Source: Candidatus Hydrogenedentota bacterium
GTDB lineage: Bacteria; Hydrogenedentota; Hydrogenedentia; Hydrogenedentales; JAEUWI01
Length of the DNA stretch: 32,450 bases
Assembly: GCA_030432675.1 (NCBI GenBank)
Contig: JAUIMA010000006.1
Location: 1-32,450 of the forward strand
Reading direction: 5' to 3'
Shown: positions 1 to 6,081 of the stretch, one piece after another
Position numbering within the stretch: the first letter of the stretch is position 1
Layout of the letters: each line of letters starts with the position of its first letter
Made by a program: the position numbers and the translations under genes
Notes under the pieces: model-generated
What the model was told of the DNA's origin: nothing
What the model saw: only the letters and a program-made list of their open reading frames with translations
The model's database searches: none

Positions 1-224
1 AGGCCCATACCGGCGGCCATGCCGAGGGATTCGGCCACCAGCAGGGTAAGGGCCACCTGGCCCACGGCGTGGGGTGTGAGCGTATTGGTGAGGAGTTTTC
101 CGAGGGCGAGGAGGGCCACCGTGGTGTAGGCCACGGCGCCCAGCGAGTACAGGCTACCCACGCGCAGTCGGTGCTTCACAACGAGGGTACTGCGCCCGTC
201 ACGGGCGATCCAGGTCCCGGGCAT
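1..224 (-). CDS. Polysaccharide flippase (Wzx/MATE-like), N-terminal fragment
   Basis: This gene runs off the left edge, and about 74 N-terminal codons are visible. The frame gives a short basic N-terminus (...VVKHRLRVGSLYSLG) followed by two hydrophobic stretches at about residues 25-45 and 54-74. That is the usual opening of lipid-linked oligosaccharide flippases, which move undecaprenyl-linked repeat units across the inner membrane. The ATG at 224 overlaps the end of the upstream Wzz-like gene by 26 bases. A GTG at 179, just before KHRLRVG, is the alternative start. Neither has a strong Shine-Dalgarno sequence, so coupling to the upstream gene is likely. The flippase identity rests on topology and neighbours only; another multi-pass membrane protein is possible. 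Confidence 0.55.
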   Translation of the reverse strand, partial: MPGTWIARDGRSTLVVKHRLRVGSLYSLGAVAYTTVALLALGKLLTNTLTPHAVGQVALTLLVAESLGMAAGMG

Positions 225-1362
225 AGACCCGCAACGTCAAGAGGCCAAAGTAAAGAATCATGCCGAGGATGGCACCCAAGGCGGCCGCACCGCCGACCAA
301 CACATAGCGGTGGGGGCCCATGGGGGTTTCCGGGGCCACGGCCAGTGCCGCGATCTGGACGGCGGATTCGGGATTGGACAGGGCAAAGAGGGCGTTTTCT
401 ACGGTGCGAATCTGGGGCGTGAGCCGTGCTATGGTGGCCCGGGTTGTTTCCAGTTGGCGACGGGTTTCGGCCCAGGCGTTGGGGGCCTCGGTATTTTCTG
501 GTGCCAGCGCGGCGACCTGGGCCGCGAGGTAGTCCCGCTCGGCGCGGGTGCCGGCGAGGGTCGCTTCCAGGTCGGCTTCCTTGACGGAGAGCTCCAATAC
601 GACCGCGACGGGTGCCTTGGAAATATAACTCTTCAAGGTAGAAAGGGCGGCCTCATCCCGTGCGAGGGTTTGTTCCATGGCACGGAGCTCCTCCTTCATC
701 TGCTGGGCGGCGGCGCGCTCTTTCTGGGCGGCAGCCTCCAGACTCTCTACCGGAGCTCCCTGAAGCAATTCGTCTTCCTGCCTCTGCATTGTGCTTAGTT
801 CTGTACTCAGAACGTCGATTCGTTCATTCAACGCGCTTTTGCGACGTTGCTGGTCCTTCGTCTGCCATTCCACGGCCTGTTCCTGCGCGATAGCGGCCCA
901 GCCATTGGCCCCTTTTTCGGCGAACTCGGGTGTCTCTGCCGTGAAGTGGAGGGCAATGGTGCGGCGATAGACCACGTTGTTACGGGTTTGCAGGGCGACT
1001 TGGGTTTCTGCATTCATGGCCGCGCGCACTGCCTCGAGGGGCATTTCCACGCCGAGGCGCTCCCGCAAGGCATTCGCCATCTCATCCGTTGTAAAGAGGG
1101 TGGCGTAGTCCGGCGGGGCGATGGCCGTGGCGCGGGGGGTGACACCGAGGGCGTTGTGGAGGCCTTCTGGAGCCGACGAGTTGCCCGTTGGGACCATAGC
1201 GCCAACGCCATTCTCGGAGGGGGTGACCAACAGGGTTGCCGTCGCACGATATCCTTCGGTGCGGGATTCGGTGAGGTACCACGCACCGCCGCCCGCGAGG
1301 GCACCGGTGAGTACCACGAAGAAAAGGAATCCGAACAGTATTTTTCCGCCACTCTTGGCCAT
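199..1362 (-). CDS. Wzz-like polysaccharide chain-length determinant protein
   Basis: This 387-residue inner-membrane protein has the layout of polysaccharide co-polymerases (Wzz family). A TM helix lies near the N-terminus (about residues 8-30, FLFFVVLTGALAGGGAWYL). A long periplasmic region with heptad-rich coiled coil follows (about 170-330), then a second TM helix (about 350-375) and a short basic cytosolic tail (LRVYARDLDRP). No Walker A or Tyr-rich tail is present, so it lacks a fused BY-kinase. Wzz proteins set the modal length of Wzy-made polymers, and a flippase begins at its 3' end. The ATG at 1362 has an AAGGA ribosome site 7 bases upstream (1370-1374), and a good promoter lies further up. 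Family assignment comes from topology, because no sharply diagnostic motif such as the Pro-rich TM2 is obvious. Confidence 0.75.
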   Translation of the reverse strand: MAKSGGKILFGFLFFVVLTGALAGGGAWYLTESRTEGYRATATLLVTPSENGVGAMVPTGNSSAPEGLHNALGVTPRATAIAPPDYATLFTTDEMANALRERLGVEMPLEAVRAAMNAETQVALQTRNNVVYRRTIALHFTAETPEFAEKGANGWAAIAQEQAVEWQTKDQQRRKSALNERIDVLSTELSTMQRQEDELLQGAPVESLEAAAQKERAAAQQMKEELRAMEQTLARDEAALSTLKSYISKAPVAVVLELSVKEADLEATLAGTRAERDYLAAQVAALAPENTEAPNAWAETRRQLETTRATIARLTPQIRTVENALFALSNPESAVQIAALAVAPETPMGPHRYVLVGGAAALGAILGMILYFGLLTLRVYARDLDRP

Positions 1363-1396
1363 GGGCTAATCCTTTTGATGGTTGGGTGTTGGGCAC

Positions 1397-1425
1397 AGTA
1401 TAGCAATGGCCTTGGAGACGCACAA
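1397..1425 (-). promoter_or_regulatory. Sigma70-type promoter of the Wzz-flippase operon
   Basis: On the minus strand, TTGTGC (1425-1420), a 17-base spacer and TATACT (1402-1397) form a promoter. A TG dinucleotide precedes the -10 box by one base (extended -10). Predicted transcription starts near 1390, leaving a leader of about 28 bases before the ATG at 1362. Confidence 0.65.
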
Positions 1426-1487
1426 GGATAAGAAGGATTGTAAATAGCATTAGGGCTCGTCCAATCTCGAGGAAGAAATACCTGGTC

Positions 1488-1548
1488 GTGCCGCGCGATC
1501 CCCAAAAGGCGAGTTTCAACGAGACCTGACGGGTTCGTGCGCATGGAG
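1488..1548 (+). repeat. Diverged copy of the arm of the 5155-5351 palindromic element
   Basis: The stretch beginning GTGCCGCGCGAT, continuing GGCGAGTTTCAACGAG and ending GGGTTCGTGCGCATGGAGCC follows the order of words in the inverted-repeat arms at 5155-5196 and 5310-5351 (GTGCCACGCGAT, GGCGAGTACAACGAG, TTTCGTGTGCGTGGAGCC), with small indels. Shared traces continue to about 1700 (AAATAGAAGG, GGACGCCC). No clear opposite arm was found here, so this copy looks decayed or partial. It sits in the 644-base gap between the Wzz-like gene and the mannosidase gene, and no coding frame there looks real. Confidence 0.5.
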
Positions 1549-1716
1549 CCTTCATGACGGTGAGTAAGCGTCCAGTACTCCCGCGAGCGTCCTACAAAAT
1601 AGAAGGGAAGTCGTGAGTCGATCGGACGCCCACGCGGAGCATTCTCTGTGTTCCAGCGACACGGACGCTCCAAGCCCATGAACATCACCCACAAAGGCGG
1701 TCGCGGAGCTCCCGTC

Positions 1717-1790
1717 TTTGAGGGTGGCACCCAAACGTCGCCAATGTAGAATCCGGGTGCCACCCTCAAACGGAGGAGCGAAGCGGGGGA
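1717..1790. repeat. Perfect 16-bp inverted repeat plus copy of the 36-nt dispersed repeat
   Basis: TTTGAGGGTGGCACCC at 1717-1732 is perfectly inverted at 1755-1770 with a 22-base loop. The right arm extends to 1790 as a 36-base unit whose reverse complement matches 21268-21303 at all but the four bases 1767-1770. That match includes an identical 20-base block (1771-1790). A hairpin RNA or cruciform could form. There is no T-rich tail, so it is not an ordinary terminator. Confidence 0.75.
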
Positions 1791-1940
1791 AGTTTGTGGG
1801 TGAGGCTACTGGACCGAAACACCCGTAAAGCCACGCGTGCCTCGTGTCTGTACGGATGGCGCCCTTTCAGTCGTTTCGGAATCCATGGGGCCCCAACCCG
1901 AGATGTGGTGTTCATAGCTTACGTCTATTCCGTTCCACTG

Positions 1941-1949
1941 TGCTAAAAT
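1941..1949 (+). promoter_or_regulatory. Possible extended -10 promoter for the mannosidase gene
   Basis: TGCTAAAAT (1941-1949) resembles an extended -10 box (TGnTAAAAT) about 58 bases before the mannosidase ATG. The best -35 candidate, TTACGT at 1919-1924, is weak and 19 bases away. Low confidence. Confidence 0.3.
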
Positions 1950-2006
1950 TCCCCATCATTTTCGTTATCTTCGGTGCGCTGCGCCGCCAATTTATAGAGG
2001 ACTCCC

Positions 2007-5000
2007 ATGCTTCCCCCAAAAATCGTCGAAAAACTTGGCCGTCGTATTGAAAAGCTGAAACAGTGGCGCTATGTCCATGTGGCGGAAGTGCCCCTGGAAA
2101 TGGCCGCGACTATGGAGCACTTTCGGGTGCCGCCCGTGTCGTTGCAATATGTGCCCGCACCGGTGGGGTGCACCTGGGGCGAACATTGGGGCACCACGTG
2201 GTTTCGCGGGCGTATCGACGTACCCCGCTCCTGCAAGGGAAAGCGGGCTTTCTATCGGCACGGCAGCCACACGGATAAGTTGCTCTGGCTCGATGGCGAA
2301 GCCTTCGCCGGGATGAATCATGGTCACGAGGAGGTCCTGCTGCACCGTAACGCCCGGGGGGGCGAGTCCCACGAGATCTATGTGGAAGCCTATACGGGCC
2401 ACCTCATGCCGGGGATGGACCCCTTCCAGGACGTGATGTACACCCACCAGTTCACCGAGCGGGACCCGGGTGTGGAGCCGCCCTTGCCCCTGGAGTCGAG
2501 TGTGTTGATGGTTGAGCGGGAGCATGCGGCGGCCCTGTATTACGATGCCGACGTGCTTTATCGCACGGCGATCATGCTGGATGAAAGTAGTCTCCGGCGG
2601 GCCCGTCTGCTGGCGGCCCTCAACGAAGCGTTGAACCACGTGCCCATGGCGTGGAAGGACGAGTCCGAGCTCGAGTCGGCGGCGGCCCTCGCCCGCAAGC
2701 GCCTGGCCCCGGAGCTGGCCACGAAGAATGGTCCCACCACACCCACCGTGGGTATTGTAGGCCACTGCCACATCGATATTGGATGGCTCTGGCCCGTGAA
2801 GGAATCCATCCGCAAGGCGGCCAAGTCCTTTTCCACCATTCTTAATCTCATGGAAGACTACCCGGATTTCCGCTTCCAACAGTCCCAGCCGTGGCTCTAT
2901 GACGTCATCGAAACCCACTACCCGGAACTGCTCACCAAGATTAAGAAGCGGGTGAAAGAAGGCCGTTGGGAACCCAATGGCGGCATGTGGGTCGAAGCCG
3001 ATTGTAACGTGACCGGCGGCGAATCGCTCGTGCGCCAGTTTCTGGAAGGGCGTAAAAAGACCCGGGCCCTCTTTGGCTATACGGGGGACACGCTCTGGCT
3101 GCCCGACGTCTTTGGGTACAGCGCGGCCCTGCCCCAGATCCTGCAGAAGAGCGGCATCAAGAACTTTGTGACCAGCAAGATCAACTGGGGTGATACCAAC
3201 CGATTCCCCTACGACACCTTTCACTGGGAAGGCATCGACGGCAGCCGCATTTTTACCCACTACATCAACATGATGGGTGAATTCATGGGCTACAACGCGC
3301 CCGTGTTGCCCGAGGCTTCCCAGCACGTGTGGAGCCGCGTCCAATACAAGGAAATTCAGGATGCGACCCTGAGCTCCGTGGGTTGGGGCGATGGGGGCGG
3401 TGGGCCCAGTCGGGAGATGTGCGAAAACGCGGTCCGCATGAAAGATCTGGAAGGGTGCCCCAAGACGGAGTGGGTGAACGTGTCGAAGTTTCTGGAGAAG
3501 CTTCGGGAAGCGGAGGTGACCCGTCCGACGTGGGTGGGCGAACTCTACCTGGAGTATCACCGGGGTACCTACACGACCCAGAGTCGGACCAAACGCTACA
3601 ACCGCAAACTGGAACTGCTGCTCCGGGAAGTGGAGCTTTATTCCGTCATGGCCATGGCCTACGGGATGGACTATCCCGCCGCACGCCTTGAGGGGCACTG
3701 GCGCACCCTGTTGACCAATCAGTTTCATGACATCATTCCCGGCACGAGCATTCGTCGGGTCTACGAAGTGGCCGAAGCAGAATATGCGGCCATGGAAGCG
3801 GAGCTCCTGGAAGCACGGCGGGAAGCCCTTACGGTGCTGGGGCAGCAATTGCAGCCCGACAGCGAAGACCGGGGTCACCTGGTGGCCAACGCCCTTTCGT
3901 GGGCCCGGGAAGATGTGGTGCTGTTGCCCGACGTGGATGGGAATGGGGCCTGTGACAACGAGGGCCGCGCCCTGCCCTGCCAGGAGACGGAAGGGGGGCT
4001 CGCGGTGTTGGCCCAAACGGGTAGTCTGAGTGTGACGCCCATCGCCGTGCGCAGTGGTGCGGCCGAGGTGGCGTCGCCCTTCAGCTATTCGGGGAAGGGG
4101 CTGGAGACGCCGTTCTACACCATCACCTTCGACAAGAACGGCACGATCAACCGGCTTTTCGACAAGGAAGCCCAGCGCGAAGTGGTGGCACCCGGCAACG
4201 TCTTGAATCAGTTGTATACGGCGGAGGACATGCCCCTCTTCTGGGATGCCTGGGATATTGACCGCTACTACCGCGACCATGTGGCGCCCGTGGGTGCCAT
4301 GAGTTCCCGGGAGCTTGTGGCCGATGGGCCGCTATTCCTCTCCATTCGCAGCACGTGGCAGGTGGGGCGTGCCTCAACCCTGACGCAGGACATGGTGGTC
4401 TATACCCACACGCGGCGCATCGATTTTTCGACCCACCTCGAATGGCAGGAAGAGCGGACCCTACTGAAAGTGGGCTTTGGCCTGGATGTGCACACGGCCC
4501 AGATCCGGAGTGAGATTCAGTTTGGACACGTGCTGCGGAACACCCACGAAAACACGTCGTGGGACCGGGCCCAGTTTGAGTCGTGTGCCCACAAGTGGGT
4601 GGATCTCTCTGAGGGAAACTATGGTGTTTCCCTGCTCAACGATTGTAAATACGGCTACGACACCCTGGACGATCAGTTGTCCCTGACGCTCATGAAGTCA
4701 CCCCGCTGTCCCGACGAAAAAGCGGATCTCGGCGAGCACCGCTTCACCTATGCGCTCTTCCCCCACGAAGGGGCCTTCTCCGCCGAAACGGTGACGCGGG
4801 AGGCCTATGGGCTGAACGTACCGCTTCGGAGCGAGAAACTGGAGGGCGGCTCGGGTACCTTGCGTGCGCTGGACTGTTGCCAGGTGAGTGCGCCCAATGT
4901 GATTGTAGAGGCCGTGAAGAAGGCGGAGGCCGACGACGCCATGATAGTGCGGCTTTACGAGGCGGAAAACAGCCGGGGCAATGTGACGGTGAGTTTTGGC

Positions 5001-5132
5001 CGTCCCATCAAGAAGGTCTACTCCTGCAATCTCATGGAAGAGGAAGCCGAAGCCCTGAAGATTCGCAACGATGACGTGACGATTCCCATGGCACCCTTTG
5101 AGATTAAGACGCTGATGGTGTATTTCAAGTAA
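2007..5132 (+). CDS. Alpha-mannosidase, glycoside hydrolase family 38
   Basis: This 1041-residue enzyme is predicted to release alpha-linked mannose from glycans. The N-terminal domain (about 1-245) precedes the GH38 catalytic domain, which opens with VGIVGHCHIDIGWLW. His255 and Asp257 are the expected first Zn2+ ligands. The nucleophile/ligand is Asp367 in WLPDVFGYS, and the last Zn ligand is His574 in TNQFHDIIPGTS. The remaining 450 residues fit the GH38 middle and C-terminal beta domains. Length and N-terminal domain resemble the cytosolic eukaryotic MAN2C1 type (about 1040 residues) more than E. coli MngB (about 880). There is no signal peptide, so it should act in the cytoplasm on imported oligosaccharides. 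The ATG at 2007 has GAGGA at 1997-2001. It is a single-gene unit between intergenic repeat elements. Confidence 0.95.
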   Translation: MLPPKIVEKLGRRIEKLKQWRYVHVAEVPLEMAATMEHFRVPPVSLQYVPAPVGCTWGEHWGTTWFRGRIDVPRSCKGKRAFYRHGSHTDKLLWLDGEAFAGMNHGHEEVLLHRNARGGESHEIYVEAYTGHLMPGMDPFQDVMYTHQFTERDPGVEPPLPLESSVLMVEREHAAALYYDADVLYRTAIMLDESSLRRARLLAALNEALNHVPMAWKDESELESAAALARKRLAPELATKNGPTTPTVGIVGHCHIDIGWLWPVKESIRKAAKSFSTILNLMEDYPDFRFQQSQPWLYDVIETHYPELLTKIKKRVKEGRWEPNGGMWVEADCNVTGGESLVRQFLEGRKKTRALFGYTGDTLWLPDVFGYSAALPQILQKSGIKNFVTSKINWGDTNRFPYDTFHWEGIDGSRIFTHYINMMGEFMGYNAPVLPEASQHVWSRVQYKEIQDATLSSVGWGDGGGGPSREMCENAVRMKDLEGCPKTEWVNVSKFLEKLREAEVTRPTWVGELYLEYHRGTYTTQSRTKRYNRKLELLLREVELYSVMAMAYGMDYPAARLEGHWRTLLTNQFHDIIPGTSIRRVYEVAEAEYAAMEAELLEARREALTVLGQQLQPDSEDRGHLVANALSWAREDVVLLPDVDGNGACDNEGRALPCQETEGGLAVLAQTGSLSVTPIAVRSGAAEVASPFSYSGKGLETPFYTITFDKNGTINRLFDKEAQREVVAPGNVLNQLYTAEDMPLFWDAWDIDRYYRDHVAPVGAMSSRELVADGPLFLSIRSTWQVGRASTLTQDMVVYTHTRRIDFSTHLEWQEERTLLKVGFGLDVHTAQIRSEIQFGHVLRNTHENTSWDRAQFESCAHKWVDLSEGNYGVSLLNDCKYGYDTLDDQLSLTLMKSPRCPDEKADLGEHRFTYALFPHEGAFSAETVTREAYGLNVPLRSEKLEGGSGTLRALDCCQVSAPNVIVEAVKKAEADDAMIVRLYEAENSRGNVTVSFGRPIKKVYSCNLMEEEAEALKIRNDDVTIPMAPFEIKTLMVYFK

Positions 5133-5154
5133 TGCCCTTTCCCCAGAGGTCTCT

Positions 5155-5351
5155 GTGCCACGCGATGCCGAGTCTCACGAGGTTTCGTGTGCGTGGAGCC
5201 CTATTGGCGGAGGGACACAACAAGTGACTTAACCGGGCGTCCTTCTATTTCAGCGGAAAAGCAGACGCCCTCAATTATTATGCCTTGTAGAAGGATATTC
5301 TCCTTTCCTCCAGGCACACGAAACCTCGTTGTACTCGCCATCGCGTGGCAC
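5155..5351. repeat. 197-bp palindromic (MITE-like) element with 42-bp imperfect terminal inverted repeats
   Basis: The left arm 5155-5196 and right arm 5310-5351 pair in 37 of 42 positions, including an uninterrupted 16-bp stretch (5177-5192 with 5314-5329, ACGAGGTTTCGTGTGC). Inside is a second stem, GGGCGTC (5235-5241) with GACGCCC (5264-5270). No ORF or transposase is inside. It fills the gap between the mannosidase stop and the stop of the convergent TPR gene, where it could also end transcription from both sides. I saw no clear target-site duplication. Confidence 0.8.
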
Positions 5352-5364
5352 GAATAGGACATGT

Positions 5365-6081
5365 CTATTTCGGCCCAATCTCTTTGAGGAGCCCTCGGGC
5401 CTCGTTGGCGTGGGCCCCCGGGGCGCTGGTGCTCAGGAAGCGTATCAGCAGGTCGCGGGCCTTTTCGGGTGTGCCCTGCTCCAGGTAGATTCGTGCCAGA
5501 TCGATGTGGGCCCGGTGTGTGGGCACCCGCTGAATCGTGGCCTCGAAATGGGCGATGGCGGTCGCGCGGTCATCTCGATGGAGGGCCAGTTTGCCTTGGG
5601 CATGAGAGGTGTCGGCCGTTTGGGCACCATCGCCGCTGGCTTCGTCGTGCCAGCGCGCCACGACGTTTTCTGCTTCGGTGAATTCTCCTTCCGCTATCAA
5701 AGATTCCATCAGGGGGCGGTAGCCATTGAGGCTGCGCAGGGGGCTTTCCTGGGCGACCCGGAGGTGGGGCAAGGCGGCGGCGTAGTTGCCCTGCTTCCAG
5801 CGAATGACGCCACTACGCTTGTGGGCGTGCACGCGGTCCTGTTCCCCGGTGAGGGTGCCCGCGAGTGCCCGCTCGTAGTAATCCAGCGCGGTCTCCCAAT
5901 CTCCGGCTGCCTCGAAGCGTGCCGCCTCCGCCAGGAAAACGGTACCCAATTGGGATGTGGCGGCCTGCAGGGAATGGGCTCCCCGGCCCACATACCCCCA
6001 CGCGCCCGCAAGCACCAACACGGTGATGGCCGCGGCAAGGGCGGGGAAGAGGTAGCGGTGACGTTTGGCAAGTTGCTTCAT
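5365..6081 (-). CDS. Membrane-anchored TPR protein
   Basis: This 238-residue protein has a short basic N-terminus (MKQLAKRHRY), one TM helix (about 11-30) and then TPR-like helical hairpins (about 45-235). Examples are ETALDYYERALAGT, GNYAAALPHLRVAQE, ATAIAHFEATIQRVP and GTPEKARDLLIRFL. It is probably a scaffold on the outer face of the inner membrane. The ATG at 6081 overlaps the stop of the upstream polymerase gene as ATGA (6081-6078), a classic sign of translational coupling, so the two proteins are probably made in fixed ratio. A longer open frame reaches 6231 but lies inside the polymerase gene and has no better start. No enzymatic motif is visible. Confidence 0.8.
   Translation of the reverse strand: MKQLAKRHRYLFPALAAAITVLVLAGAWGYVGRGAHSLQAATSQLGTVFLAEAARFEAAGDWETALDYYERALAGTLTGEQDRVHAHKRSGVIRWKQGNYAAALPHLRVAQESPLRSLNGYRPLMESLIAEGEFTEAENVVARWHDEASGDGAQTADTSHAQGKLALHRDDRATAIAHFEATIQRVPTHRAHIDLARIYLEQGTPEKARDLLIRFLSTSAPGAHANEARGLLKEIGPK

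Noticed and set aside
1014-1769. Minus-strand open frame reaching into the gap upstream of the Wzz-like gene
   Set aside because: It crosses the inverted repeats and the Wzz promoter and overlaps the Wzz-like gene in another frame; composition is not protein-like.
1992-4280. Open frame of 762 codons on the minus strand opposite the mannosidase gene
   Set aside because: It is a high-GC shadow of a gene with clear GH38 catalytic motifs; its product is low-complexity and matches nothing recognisable.
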